Below are positions 27,725 through 36,795 of a stretch of 64,000 nucleotides of DNA, piece by piece (positions within the stretch are counted from its first letter, which is position 1; every line of letters starts with the position of its first letter). The translations under genes and the position numbers were made by a program. The notes below the pieces were generated by a model that was not told where the DNA came from, did not search any database, and saw only the letters and a program-made list of their open reading frames with translations. Origin of the DNA: Aliiglaciecola lipolytica E3 (GTDB taxonomy: Bacteria > Pseudomonadota > Gammaproteobacteria > Enterobacterales > Alteromonadaceae); the NCBI RefSeq assembly GCF_000314975.1, contig NZ_BAEN01000049.1, forward strand, positions 124,001 through 188,000. Direction: 5' to 3'.

Positions 27725-28172
27725 TAAAAACTCATATAAAACATGGGTTTGGATACTTCTGAGCCCACTGTTTGTCCTTTCTAAAAGTGCTTTCGCACAA
27801 GTTGAAAGCCTTTCAAATCCCACTTCGATAGTGTCAATTTTTCTATCATTATTATTGGTAGTAGTAATTGTTGTTGTGTTAGCCATGCTGATGCGACGGT
27901 TTAATGTCACTGCTACCGGAAATGGTCAGCTAAATGTCGTAGCGTCGATGGTTGCGGGTACGCGAGAGCGGATAATGGTCATTGAGGTGGGTGAAGAGCA
28001 GCATTTAATTGGTGTGACCGCCACCAATATAAATCATTTAGCCAAACTGGAACAACCTCTACAAAAGCCCACAAACACTACCGGAGATAACTTTAAAGAT
28101 AAGTTAACTCAAGCACTTGCGGGCAAAATCAAAACAGGATTAGATAAAGCCAAGGGGCAAAACAATGATTAG
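27684..28172 (+). CDS. fliO: FliO, flagellar export gate assembly protein
   Basis: The 162-residue frame has a hydrophobic signal-like segment ending SKSAFAQ (about residues 23-39), a second membrane segment ([21 protein letters not shown]) and a cytoplasmic FliO domain ([27 protein letters not shown]). It helps assemble the FliP ring. The ATG at 27684 lies inside fliN with a weak ribosome-binding site; no better start was found before the signal segment. It overlaps fliP by 8 bases. Confidence 0.88.
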   Translation: MLLVKSRELKSLGNKNSYKTWVWILLSPLFVLSKSAFAQVESLSNPTSIVSIFLSLLLVVVIVVVLAMLMRRFNVTATGNGQLNVVASMVAGTRERIMVIEVGEEQHLIGVTATNINHLAKLEQPLQKPTNTTGDNFKDKLTQALAGKIKTGLDKAKGQNND

Positions 28173-28914
28173 ATTTTTACTGATTTTGTTGAGCGCCATT
28201 TTATTGGCTCCAACAGATGTGTTTGCAGCACCTGGCGTGGATGCGTTAACCGTAACAACGAATCCTGACGGCACTCAGGATTACACTATGACATTGCAAG
28301 TGCTGGCAATTATGACCGCATTGAGTCTATTACCTGCGTTTGTCATGATGATGACGTCTTTTACAAGGATCATTATCGTATTGTCGATTTTGCGCCAAGC
28401 GATCGGTCTCCAACAGTCACCGTCAAATCAAATATTGATTGGCGTTAGTCTTTTTCTTTCAATGTTTATTATGGCTCCGGTGTTTGAGCAAATTAACGAA
28501 AATGCGTTACAGCCATATTTAAATGAAGAAATGACCTCAATTGAAGCTTACGAACAAGCTAAGATACCCATGCGCGCTTTTATGCTCTCACAAACACGGG
28601 TCAAAGATTTAGAGACGTTTGTACAACTAGGTGACATGGTGGGTGAGTTTGACGATCCTTCTGAAGTACCAATGAACGTATTAATACCTGCTTTTGTAAC
28701 CAGTGAACTGAAGACTGCGTTTCAAATTGGCTTTATGTTATTTATCCCATTTTTGATTTTAGATTTAGTGGTGGCTTCCATTCTTATGGCGATGGGGATG
28801 ATGATGCTGTCTCCGATGATCGTTTCTTTACCCTTCAAACTCATGTTATTTGTGTTGGTGGATGGTTGGAATCTCATTTTTGGTACATTGGCCACAAGCT
28901 TTGGCTTAGGGTAG
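28165..28914 (+). CDS. fliP: FliP, flagellar export gate protein
   Basis: The 249-residue protein starts with a cleavable signal peptide ([17 protein letters not shown]), as in other FliP proteins, followed by four membrane segments and the family motifs [18 protein letters not shown] and [15 protein letters not shown]. It forms the core of the export gate with FliQ and FliR. It lies in the conserved order fliOPQR. Confidence 0.95.
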   Translation: MIRFLLILLSAILLAPTDVFAAPGVDALTVTTNPDGTQDYTMTLQVLAIMTALSLLPAFVMMMTSFTRIIIVLSILRQAIGLQQSPSNQILIGVSLFLSMFIMAPVFEQINENALQPYLNEEMTSIEAYEQAKIPMRAFMLSQTRVKDLETFVQLGDMVGEFDDPSEVPMNVLIPAFVTSELKTAFQIGFMLFIPFLILDLVVASILMAMGMMMLSPMIVSLPFKLMLFVLVDGWNLIFGTLATSFGLG

Positions 28915-28924
28915 GGGGGCTTCC

Positions 28925-29194
28925 ATGGCACCTGAGATATTCGTCGAAATTCTAAAAGAAGCCTTACAAATGGTAATTTTGTTGGTTTCGGCCATTATTT
29001 TACCTAGTTTGTTTGTGGGATTGATTGTAGCGGTATTCCAAGCTGCCACGTCTATCAATGAACAAACCATGAGCTTTCTGCCACGTTTGATTGTTACTTT
29101 GTTAGTACTCAGTTGGGGTGGGCATTGGTTGGTTCAAAAAATCATGGATTTCACCTTCACTATGGTTGAACGCATACCAGAAGTGATAGGTTAG
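28925..29194 (+). CDS. fliQ: FliQ, flagellar export gate protein
   Basis: The 89-residue protein has two membrane segments, the usual FliQ layout, and the motif GLIVAVFQAATSINEQT with SFLPRLIV. It packs around the FliP-FliR core. It starts 10 bases after fliP and is followed by fliR after 5 bases. Confidence 0.95.
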   Translation: MAPEIFVEILKEALQMVILLVSAIILPSLFVGLIVAVFQAATSINEQTMSFLPRLIVTLLVLSWGGHWLVQKIMDFTFTMVERIPEVIG

Positions 29195-29199
29195 CCATT

Positions 29200-29982
29200 T
29201 TGGAATTCGCAGCTTCAACCGTTACTCAATATATGGCAGATATGTTACTGCCATTTATGCGTATTTCAGGGTTGTTTGCTGCCATGGTAGGGATTAGTGC
29301 GAAAACGGTCCCCACACCAATAAGAGCATTGTTGACGCTTTTTTTGACACTAGTGATTATGCCAGTTGTTCCACCGGTCGATATCTCTGAAATATTTGCA
29401 GTAAGTACCTTTGTACTCGTTATCCAGCAGTTAATAATTGGTATCGCCATTGGGTTTATCTCAGCAATGGTGTTGGATACCTTTGTCATTGCAGGACAAG
29501 TGGTGGCGATGCAAACCGGGTTGGGGTTTGCGTCTATTGTTGATCCCGTTAACGGTATTAATGTCCCGGCTGTTGGCCAATTCTATTTGATCCTTGCAAC
29601 ATTGCTATTTTGGGCATTCGATGGTCACCTTTCAATGATAACCATGGTAGTGATGAGTTTCGAAGCATTTCCTATCGGAGAAGCTTGGTTTCAGCCTGAA
29701 CAATTTAAAGAAATTGCGCACTGGGCTGGCTGGATGTTTGTTGCTGCAGTAACGCTTTCATTAGCGCCAATTGTTTCGCTTTTAATTGTAAACCTTGCGT
29801 TTGGTGTTATGACAAAAGCAGCCCCTCAATTGAATATATTTAGTATTGGTTTTTCCATCGCGCAAATCATGGGGCTGGTCATTATTTGGTTGACTATGGA
29901 TAACTTCACCCATCATTTCGAATTGCAGTGGCACAGGGCTCAACAGCTAATGTGTGATTTATTACAAGTTTGCGGTAATTAA
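29200..29982 (+). CDS. fliR: FliR, flagellar export gate protein
   Basis: The 260-residue protein has six predicted membrane segments and the FliR landmarks MRISGLFAAM and GLGFASIVDPVNG with PAVGQFY. It starts with TTG at 29200, with AGG at 29188-29190 as the likely ribosome-binding site; starting later would remove part of the first membrane helix. It completes the FliPQR export gate and precedes flhB. Confidence 0.94.
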   Translation: MEFAASTVTQYMADMLLPFMRISGLFAAMVGISAKTVPTPIRALLTLFLTLVIMPVVPPVDISEIFAVSTFVLVIQQLIIGIAIGFISAMVLDTFVIAGQVVAMQTGLGFASIVDPVNGINVPAVGQFYLILATLLFWAFDGHLSMITMVVMSFEAFPIGEAWFQPEQFKEIAHWAGWMFVAAVTLSLAPIVSLLIVNLAFGVMTKAAPQLNIFSIGFSIAQIMGLVIIWLTMDNFTHHFELQWHRAQQLMCDLLQVCGN

Positions 29983-29994
29983 GGGACTTTTTGG

Positions 29995-31119
29995 ATGGCT
30001 GATACACACGAAAAAACAGAAGACCCCACGGCCAAAAAAACCAGTGACTCCCGCAAGAAAGGACAGATAGCGCGATCGCGCGAGTTGTCTACAACCCTAG
30101 TATTGGTTGCAAGCGCGATAGCGTTTTTACTTATCGGTGAACGAATTGCTTCTGCTTTGTTTCAAATAATGCAACGGACATTTAACCTTTCCAGAGACGA
30201 AACCTACGACTTGACCCATATGTTTCAAGCATGGGGATATGCGTTTGAAATAATTAGTATTCCAGTGCTATTTTTTTTACTAATTGCCATGATTGCAGGT
30301 ATTTACGGCAGTATTGCTTTAGGCGGATATAATTTTACCTGGCAATCCGCTGCGCCAAAAGCTAATAAAATAAACCCCTTGGCAGGTTTCAAACGCATGT
30401 TTGGGATTAATGGTTTAGTCGAATTATTAAAAGCTTTAGCTAAATTTATCGTGGTAGCAGGCACTGCATACATTGCATTTATTGTTTTTCAAGATGAAGC
30501 TTTACATTTAGATAGAGAAATCTACCCTCTCAACCTTTTTCACGCCATGGAATTAATCTCTTGGGCCTTTTTGTTTTTGTGTTGTGCCTTGATACCCATC
30601 GCTATATTTGATGTGCCTTATCAAACTTGGAAACACAACAAAGAAATGAAAATGACTAAACAAGAGGTTAAAGACGAGCGTAAAAATTCAGAAGGTGATC
30701 CTCAGGTTAAAAGTCGTATACGCAGACTACAATACCAAGCTGCAGCTAAACGTATGATGCAAGAAGTACCTAAAGCCGATGTCGTAGTGACTAACCCTAC
30801 TCATTATGCGGTTGCATTAAAATATGATCAAAAAGGCACGACAGCGCCTATTTTGGTGGCGAAAGGGGCGGATGAGTTAGCGATGCATATCCGTAAAATT
30901 GCAGGGGCTCATGGCGTGCCGATTGTGTCGTCTCCACCGTTAGCTCGGGCAATATTCCATACCACTGAGCCTGAAAAAGAGATACCCGAAAAACTCTTTA
31001 TGGCAGTGGCGCAGGTATTGGCTTATGTATACCAATTGAAAACGTTCAAGAGCGGAAAAGGCAAGCGTCCTTCACCATTGAAAAAAGATTTACCCATACC
31101 AGAGGATATGCGGTATTAA
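29995..31119 (+). CDS. flhB: FlhB, flagellar export switch protein
   Basis: The 374-residue protein begins with the cytoplasmic EKTEDPTAKKTSDSRKKGQ segment typical of FlhB, has four membrane segments, and carries the self-cleavage site NPTH at residues 267-270. Cleavage there, together with FliK, changes export specificity from hook to filament subunits. It ends the cluster: the next gene is convergent and unrelated, and flhA is not next to it. No terminator was seen in the 20 bases after the stop. Confidence 0.96.
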   Translation: MADTHEKTEDPTAKKTSDSRKKGQIARSRELSTTLVLVASAIAFLLIGERIASALFQIMQRTFNLSRDETYDLTHMFQAWGYAFEIISIPVLFFLLIAMIAGIYGSIALGGYNFTWQSAAPKANKINPLAGFKRMFGINGLVELLKALAKFIVVAGTAYIAFIVFQDEALHLDREIYPLNLFHAMELISWAFLFLCCALIPIAIFDVPYQTWKHNKEMKMTKQEVKDERKNSEGDPQVKSRIRRLQYQAAAKRMMQEVPKADVVVTNPTHYAVALKYDQKGTTAPILVAKGADELAMHIRKIAGAHGVPIVSSPPLARAIFHTTEPEKEIPEKLFMAVAQVLAYVYQLKTFKSGKGKRPSPLKKDLPIPEDMRY

Positions 31120-31139
31120 GTGCATCAAATAGAAGGGGA

Positions 31140-31997
31140 CTATTCACCACTTTCAGCGGCGCGAATTCGTGCAAGACGTTCTTCTTCTTCAGCAAATGCT
31201 GCTTTAATTTCTTCAAGCACGGTATCTACGTTTGCGACACTGTCATCAAACTCGAAATGACCCGTCAAAATGGAGTCTGGTGTAAGTTCGCCGGCCTCAA
31301 ATAAAGCCCACATTTCTTCTGCATAATGAGTATTGTTTAATTCAGGCGCAAACTCGGCGTAATAGTCCGTCATATTGCGCACATCTCGTTGCAACATTTT
31401 AAACGCATTATTGTTGGCCGCAGCGTTAACTGCTTGGGGTAAATCGATAATGACAGGGCCGTAATCATCAACCAGTACATTAAATTCAGATAAATCCCCG
31501 TGCACAATCCCAGCGCATAACATTAACATCACATACAACATGACCTGAGCGTGGTCTTCGAGAGCTTGTTCTTTAGACATGGAAACGTCATTTAAACGAG
31601 GGGCGACTTCACCGGTTTCGTTAGTCACCAGCTCCATCAGAAGCACACCGTCATAACATCCATAAGGTTGAGGTACTCTAACGCCAGCTTTAGAAAGTGT
31701 AAAAAGTGCGTCTACTTCTGCATTTTGCCATGCATCTTCTAATTGCTTTCGGCCAAAATTAGAACCTTTCTCCATCGCTCTTGCACGACGGCTATTTTTG
31801 ACTTTGCGGCCTTCTTGATATTGCGCAGCTTTTTTAAAACTTCGCTTCATGGCTTCTTTATATACTTTTGCGCAGCGTATTTCACCTTGGCTTTTAACCA
31901 CAAACACCGTGGCCTCTTTACCACTCATCAATTGGTAAAGTACTTCGTCAATTAGGCCGTCATCGACTAAAGGTTGCAAACGCTTTGGAATTTTCAT
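31140..31997 (-). CDS. RIO1-like serine protein kinase (PA4780 type)
   Basis: The 285-residue protein has the RIO kinase ATP-binding segment (SGKEATVFVVKSQG), the catalytic loop HGDLSEFNVLV and the metal-binding segment IIDLPQAVN. RIO-like kinases of this bacterial type have no settled substrate. The C-terminus is acidic and helical. It is transcribed toward flhB, and the two stop codons are only about 20 bases apart. It is preceded closely by the ywbE gene on the same strand, so they may share a transcript. Confidence 0.9.
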   Translation of the reverse strand: MKIPKRLQPLVDDGLIDEVLYQLMSGKEATVFVVKSQGEIRCAKVYKEAMKRSFKKAAQYQEGRKVKNSRRARAMEKGSNFGRKQLEDAWQNAEVDALFTLSKAGVRVPQPYGCYDGVLLMELVTNETGEVAPRLNDVSMSKEQALEDHAQVMLYVMLMLCAGIVHGDLSEFNVLVDDYGPVIIDLPQAVNAAANNNAFKMLQRDVRNMTDYYAEFAPELNNTHYAEEMWALFEAGELTPDSILTGHFEFDDSVANVDTVLEEIKAAFAEEEERLARIRAAESGE

Positions 31998-32042
31998 GGC
32001 GCGTTTATACAGTACTTAGACGTTTTTTTAAATAACTTGTTT

Positions 32043-32252
32043 TCATGAATGAATTTCTTTTACTCGGCCGACTTGACCATCTTCCAAGCGTACTTTAATG
32101 CCATGGGGGTGTTTAGGTGAGTTGGTAAGTATATCTTTGACCACACCTTGGGTAAGATTACCGCTTCGCTGATCCTGTTTGAGTACGATTGATACTTTTG
32201 TACCAATTTTAATGTTTGCACGCGCAGTTCCGTCCACAATAATTTCCTTCAT
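32043..32252 (-). CDS. ywbE: YwbE family small protein
   Basis: The 69-residue protein matches the YwbE (DUF2196) family: GTKVSIVLKQDQRSGNLTQG and the later SPKHPHGIKVRLEDGQVGRV are the conserved blocks. The function is unknown; the fold is a small beta barrel of KOW/OB type, which hints at RNA or nucleic acid binding. It lies 7 bases after the phosphatase-like gene and 45 bases before the RIO-like kinase gene on the same strand. Confidence 0.88.
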   Translation of the reverse strand: MKEIIVDGTARANIKIGTKVSIVLKQDQRSGNLTQGVVKDILTNSPKHPHGIKVRLEDGQVGRVKEIHS

Positions 32253-32259
32253 ATTTAAT

Positions 32260-32778
32260 TTAGTATTGGGCTAATACATCGTCTATAAAGCGCTGCCACG
32301 TTTCATTTGGTTGCCAAATTGCTAGCATTTCTTGCTTTGCTTTTTCTTCTGGCGTCTTGAGATGGGTTATCTGATATAAATACGTGAAAACCGCACCGCG
32401 CCAATTTAGACGACAGTGGGTTAAAATTACACCGTCACTTTGTTCATATTGTTGCATGATTGCAACGTAATCCTGAAAATTCTCTAGCGTGGGATTTTCC
32501 CATTCTACAGCAATGTTATGGTAGGTCAGTTGCATTGAATTCATTAAACTTCGTTGCTCACTTCTATCTCCTGGGATCAAATCAACCACTTTATTCACTC
32601 CCAGTGACTTTAGCTTTTCAAAGTGATTTTTGGTTGGCAGCCCCGAACTTACCATTTTGGAATTGTTCACCTGATAATTTTTTAGTCCAGGTAAAGGCGT
32701 ATTTAACCCATGATCTGACGCTTGTGCGGTTGTGATAAGCGTTATCAAAGCGACGATAGAAAAAAGCATTTTAGGCAT
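32260..32778 (-). CDS. Secreted protein tyrosine phosphatase-like protein
   Basis: The 172-residue protein has an N-terminal signal peptide (MLFSIVALITLITTAQAS) and a small phosphatase fold like the BLH/dual-specificity group: SSGLPTKNHFEKLKSLG, VVDLIP and a catalytic-loop candidate HCRLNWRGA. The loop has C followed by arginine at the fifth position after it (and also at the first), not the CX5R of classical tyrosine phosphatases, so activity is uncertain. AAGGAT lies 9 bases before the ATG. A second in-frame ATG three codons later is possible. It should be periplasmic. Confidence 0.75.
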   Translation of the reverse strand: MPKMLFSIVALITLITTAQASDHGLNTPLPGLKNYQVNNSKMVSSGLPTKNHFEKLKSLGVNKVVDLIPGDRSEQRSLMNSMQLTYHNIAVEWENPTLENFQDYVAIMQQYEQSDGVILTHCRLNWRGAVFTYLYQITHLKTPEEKAKQEMLAIWQPNETWQRFIDDVLAQY

Positions 32779-32941
32779 ATGTTGCTATCCTTGCGACTAT
32801 TTGGAAATTTAATATCTGGCAGACAGTATATGTGCTTACTCGCTTATTCTCAAAATAACCTGCATAAAGTTATCTTTTTAACACTGAGCAACTTAGTTAC
32901 ACTTGCAGATACTAAATTGAGAACGACTGTATTAGGAATTT

Positions 32942-33448
32942 ATGCAACTTGAAGAAATAAATAAAGCGCGTTATCGCAAATGCCTAAATCGGGTTATTGT
33001 GGCCTGTATAATTGTATTAGTCGTCGGTAGTTTGAGTATTTCGCAATTGCTGATTATGCTGTTTCCCAATGAAAGTGGAAGTCATTTTTTCTGGAATCTG
33101 CTTGGTGTTGTTTTGACCTGTATTTGTATCGGTTGGGTACTGAACAAATACCGAACTCATCAGGCTATGACCGAAGTTGTTTATGTGTGGGAACTGAAAC
33201 AAACATTGAATAGAATCAATCGAAAAATGCCAAAGCTAAAAGCTGCTGCAAACGAGGGCAATATTGATGCATTGCAAACTATTCATTTTTGCTATGCCGG
33301 CTCACGGCAACTTTGGCAACTTGATGACAATACCATCACCATGGATGAACTTGCGATTCAACAAGCTGAACTTGATAGTTTAGCTAAGCAATTTAATGTA
33401 GAACTAAATTCAAAAGATTTTAAAGAAGAAGTCTTGGCTCAGTTTTAA
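32942..33448 (+). CDS. DUF3087 family membrane protein
   Basis: The 168-residue protein has two membrane segments (about 18-40 and 50-68) and a cytoplasmic C-terminal helical domain (KLKAAANEGNIDALQTIHFCY...). It matches the DUF3087 family of marine Gammaproteobacteria, with no known function. It is divergent from the phosphatase-like gene and convergent with the DUF3379 gene. Its 3' end is one arm of an 11-base inverted repeat. Confidence 0.82.
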   Translation: MQLEEINKARYRKCLNRVIVACIIVLVVGSLSISQLLIMLFPNESGSHFFWNLLGVVLTCICIGWVLNKYRTHQAMTEVVYVWELKQTLNRINRKMPKLKAAANEGNIDALQTIHFCYAGSRQLWQLDDNTITMDELAIQQAELDSLAKQFNVELNSKDFKEEVLAQF

Positions 33449-33492
33449 ATCAAATGCGGATTTTAGGCATTAAAAATTGTTACTGAGCCAAG
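33433..33492. repeat. Inverted repeat with 38-base loop between convergent genes
   Basis: CTTGGCTCAGT at 33433-33443 and ACTGAGCCAAG at 33482-33492 are perfect inverted copies. The left arm covers the last codons of the DUF3087 gene and the right arm lies just beyond the DUF3379 stop. It could form a long-loop hairpin in either transcript and act as a weak two-way terminator; no T-run follows. Confidence 0.6.
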
Positions 33493-33498
33493 TTAAAA

Positions 33499-34212
33499 CT
33501 ATGCGCTAAACTGCATGGTTTTTAGTAATTTATCTTTCACTTTATCCACAGAGTTTACCTGTTCTCCTACTATGATTATGTCAGTTTGTTGGCTCTTAAA
33601 CATTTTGCCGGCCAAATTACTTCCGGTAAAACTGCGCACAGTTCGCATATCATTGGAATGAGGAACAACAAATACTGTTACTTTGTCGCCATTTTCTGAC
33701 TCCAATACCATATGAAAGCTTCTGATATTCTGAAAATTACAAAAATTAGCATAATAAATTCGGCCAATATCTTGGGTAAACTCTGCGCCCAAGTTTGCTA
33801 ATTGAAAATTAACATTTTCCAATGAAAAGTCGCCATTAACATTTAACGCATAACCATTTGCCTCTTGTGTTACATGGGCAATGGCATGTTCACCTAAATC
33901 AATTTTAGCTGGCTGTTGGAATAGACTAAAACTCAACCCCACAATAAACGCGATAGATGCTGCGCTAGCCAAGTGAATTCGAGTTTTACGACGTTGAATT
34001 TTTTGGCTTTGTATAGACTGTTTTAGAATTAACTTCTCAGCTAGATTTTCAGGAACCCTAATGTTACTGGCTTTGATAATTGCATCATCTAATTCTTTAA
34101 CTTCGCGCCAAAATTTTTGTTTTGCACTGTCTTTTTCGGCGGCTTGTTTAACGTCTTCATCAGCACAATTTGGGTTGGCGTAAATGGTACGACGGAATTG
34201 TAAATCATCCAT
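33499..34212 (-). CDS. DUF3379 family membrane protein, likely anti-sigma partner
   Basis: The 237-residue protein has a cytoplasmic N-terminal helical region (about 1-85), one membrane segment (HLASAASIAFIVGLSFSLF) and a periplasmic C-terminal domain. This is the DUF3379 layout, and the family is found beside ECF sigma factors. It overlaps the upstream sigma factor gene by 8 bases, a spacing typical of sigma/anti-sigma pairs. That it inhibits the sigma factor is inference from context and topology. Confidence 0.8.
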   Translation of the reverse strand: MDDLQFRRTIYANPNCADEDVKQAAEKDSAKQKFWREVKELDDAIIKASNIRVPENLAEKLILKQSIQSQKIQRRKTRIHLASAASIAFIVGLSFSLFQQPAKIDLGEHAIAHVTQEANGYALNVNGDFSLENVNFQLANLGAEFTQDIGRIYYANFCNFQNIRSFHMVLESENGDKVTVFVVPHSNDMRTVRSFTGSNLAGKMFKSQQTDIIIVGEQVNSVDKVKDKLLKTMQFSA

Positions 34213-34762
34213 TTTGGTAACCTCTGCTGTTATTTGATTTTTCCAAAGCGTCTTTTAATTGACTGCGAGCTCGGAATAACCGTGTCATTACTGTATTTTT
34301 GTTGAGATCCAATTGCTGTGCAATTTCGTCCCCACTGTATCCGAACATGACTTGTAGAATGAGTGGCTCTCGATACTCTTCGTTCAGCCCAGCCATTAGC
34401 TGCCTAAGTTCTTGATACTCAATTTCTAATTCGTTTGATAAGCTATCATCTTCCAACGACACGTCGTCCATATCCACCAAGTCAAATTGTTTACGTTCAA
34501 AACGACGCGCGTTTTCACGGCGCAATATAGTAATTAACCAAGATTTAGCTGCTTTTTGATCTTTTAATGAGTCCAGTGATTTCCAAGCACGCAGAAAAGT
34601 CTCCTGAACAATGTCTTCAGCAATCGCTTTATCTTTAACTAACCAATATGCGTAACGAAATATATCGCCATGAAGGTCATGAACTAATGCTTCGTATCGT
34701 TTTTGTTTTGCTATCACATCCTCAGAGACCGAGTCATTGGCCGATCGCTTTCGAAAAAACAT
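34205..34762 (-). CDS. ECF-type RNA polymerase sigma factor
   Basis: The 185-residue protein has sigma region 2 (DLHGDIFRYAYWLVKDKAIAEDIVQETFLRAW) and sigma region 4 (REPLILQVMFGYSGDEIAQQLDLNKNTVMTRLFRARSQL), with no other domain, as in group 4 sigma factors. It should direct a small regulon controlled by the membrane partner encoded next to it. No autoregulatory promoter motif was recognised in the 164 bases upstream. Confidence 0.92.
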   Translation of the reverse strand: MFFRKRSANDSVSEDVIAKQKRYEALVHDLHGDIFRYAYWLVKDKAIAEDIVQETFLRAWKSLDSLKDQKAAKSWLITILRRENARRFERKQFDLVDMDDVSLEDDSLSNELEIEYQELRQLMAGLNEEYREPLILQVMFGYSGDEIAQQLDLNKNTVMTRLFRARSQLKDALEKSNNSRGYQNG

Positions 34763-34871
34763 AAGTACTTAAACCTTTTTTATTAACTTTATGATTAATA
34801 TCAGAATTTATTTTAAGAAATTTTTACTATTGGCATACAGTTTAGACTAGAAAGTTCTTTGCTGGTGGTTT

Positions 34872-34899
34872 AAAAAATCCGGCGAGAGCCGGATTTTTT
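34872..34899 (-). terminator. Rho-independent terminator after the DUF885 gene
   Basis: A 12-base perfect stem (AAAAAATCCGGC / GCCGGATTTTTT) with a GAGA loop lies about 28 bases beyond the DUF885 stop on the - strand. It works in both directions by sequence, but only the - strand has a gene ending here. Confidence 0.9.
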
Positions 34900-34926
34900 A
34901 GCATTTATGCACAATGAATAGAAATA

Positions 34927-36777
34927 TCAGCGCTGGCTTTCTACCCAGTTTTCAATTTTACTTTGTAAGATATTTAAGGGCACTGGTCCATCTTTTAATA
35001 CTTCATCATGAAAGCCGCGAATATCAAACTTGTCACCAAGTGACTGTTTTGCAAAATCACGTAGTTCCATAATTTTGAGTTTTCCAATCATGTAAGCAGT
35101 GGCTTGGCCAGGCATGGCAATGTAACGCTCTATTGCTTTTACGGAATCACCTTCCGGATTGGGTGTGTTAACAACTAAATATTCGATCGCCTCTTCACGA
35201 CTCCATTTTTTAGCATGAATACCAGTATCGACAACCAGTCGACAAGCTCGCCAAAGCTCCATGGCTAAACGACCAAAATCTGAATAAGGGTCTACATAGA
35301 ATCCCATATCTTTCGCTAATTCTTCTGAATATAAGCCCCATCCTTCAGTATAAGCAGTAAAAGATACATACTTTTGAAATTCAGGAATGCCATCTAGTTC
35401 TTGTGCGATGGCTCGTTGCATATGGTGTCCAGGGATCCCTTCGTGATAAGCCAACGCTTCCATTTGGTAAGTTGGCATATCTTTCATATCATACAAATTA
35501 GCGTAATAACTGCCGGGACGCGAGCCATCTTTCGAGGGACTTTGATAAAATGCTTTCCCCGCTGACTTTTCTCTAAACGGCTCGACTCGTTTTACGATCA
35601 TGTCCGCTTTCGGTGTCAAACCAAAATACTCTGGAATTTTATTTTCCATTTCATCGATCAAAGCTTTAGCATCAGCAAGATATTGATTTCTGCCTTCATC
35701 ATTATTGGGATAATAAAACTGGTCGCTATTGCGCATAAATTTGAAGAATTCTTGTAATGTGCCTTCAAATTTAACTTTATCCATAATTTCAAGCATTAAA
35801 CCGTGAATACGCTCGACTTCTTTTAAACCTATGTCATGTACTTCCTGAGCTGTTAAATCAGTCGTGGTAAACCATGCTAAACGATTGTCATACCACTTAT
35901 CACCATCAGGTAAACGCCAAACCCCATCTCCTTCAGGTGAAAGTTCACGTTGTATTTCGAGCTCAGCGATCAACGCTTGGTACGCTGGTAAAACTGATTC
36001 TTGCAGAGCGTCTCTGGCTCGTTTTTTCAGCCCACTGATTTCAGCGTTAGAAATTTCTAACTTTTCAAGTTTGCTTTGAAAATCCTGCCATATCGTTGAA
36101 TCTTCTCCCGATTCGACAAAAGGGTTACCGCTGATAACATTTTGTGACGCTTGGATCATTTGGTCGTAAGACCATTTAGGCGGGAAAACGCCTAATTCTT
36201 GTCTTATTTTTAATTGCTCGATTACTTGTCCAAAAAGTTCGTCTACTTTGTCTAAACGGGAAATATACGCTTCCGCATCTTCAATACTGTCTACTCTATG
36301 GATGTTTACCATAAAGCTAGGTACTACCGTATGATAAGCTCGGAACTGATCCATAATGTAAGTGTGATGTCTGAACTTGTCGTTTTCTAACCTGCGTTGA
36401 ATATCAACTTTGGCGATTTGCAGACTGATTTTTTCTTGTGGATTTAACTGACTTTGATCAAATGCTTCTAATGTTTGCAAACGTTGCTGAGAAATTTCAA
36501 TATCTTGGTCAGTTGCAGAGTCAGAAATGTCATCCCATTTGTCATAATCCCACTTGTATCCTAAGTAACTTTGCGACAAAGGGGAGCGTTTAAGATCTTG
36601 TTCAAACATATCCGCGAAAAATGTCGCCAGTTTCTGCGACTCTGTTTGCTGTGCAGATTGCTCACTTTTTTGAAGTTGAGATTGGCTGTCTTTTTGAGTT
36701 TGTTTAGTTGGTTCTGAACAAGCAAGTAATGTAAGCGTTATAACGCTTAGGGGAACCAATAATTTAGAAGATTTCAT
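34927..36777 (-). CDS. DUF885 family lipoprotein, putative metallopeptidase-like
   Basis: The 616-residue protein has a lipoprotein signal with lipobox LLAC (cysteine at about residue 20), then a Gln/Ser-rich linker and the DUF885 domain. The conserved motif YHEGIPGHHMQRA near residue 445 carries several histidines and a glutamate that resemble a zinc peptidase site. It should be anchored in the periplasm-facing membrane or the outer membrane. It follows batD by 18 bases on the same strand, so it may be the last gene of the moxR-bat transcript, and a strong terminator follows it. Confidence 0.88.
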   Translation of the reverse strand: MKSSKLLVPLSVITLTLLACSEPTKQTQKDSQSQLQKSEQSAQQTESQKLATFFADMFEQDLKRSPLSQSYLGYKWDYDKWDDISDSATDQDIEISQQRLQTLEAFDQSQLNPQEKISLQIAKVDIQRRLENDKFRHHTYIMDQFRAYHTVVPSFMVNIHRVDSIEDAEAYISRLDKVDELFGQVIEQLKIRQELGVFPPKWSYDQMIQASQNVISGNPFVESGEDSTIWQDFQSKLEKLEISNAEISGLKKRARDALQESVLPAYQALIAELEIQRELSPEGDGVWRLPDGDKWYDNRLAWFTTTDLTAQEVHDIGLKEVERIHGLMLEIMDKVKFEGTLQEFFKFMRNSDQFYYPNNDEGRNQYLADAKALIDEMENKIPEYFGLTPKADMIVKRVEPFREKSAGKAFYQSPSKDGSRPGSYYANLYDMKDMPTYQMEALAYHEGIPGHHMQRAIAQELDGIPEFQKYVSFTAYTEGWGLYSEELAKDMGFYVDPYSDFGRLAMELWRACRLVVDTGIHAKKWSREEAIEYLVVNTPNPEGDSVKAIERYIAMPGQATAYMIGKLKIMELRDFAKQSLGDKFDIRGFHDEVLKDGPVPLNILQSKIENWVESQR

Positions 36778-36795
36778 GTCTTAATATTCCTGACG

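Noticed and set aside
32722-32952. 76-codon frame upstream of the DUF3087 gene
   Set aside because: It overlaps the start of the phosphatase-like gene on the other strand and the promoter region, with no supporting ribosome-binding site.
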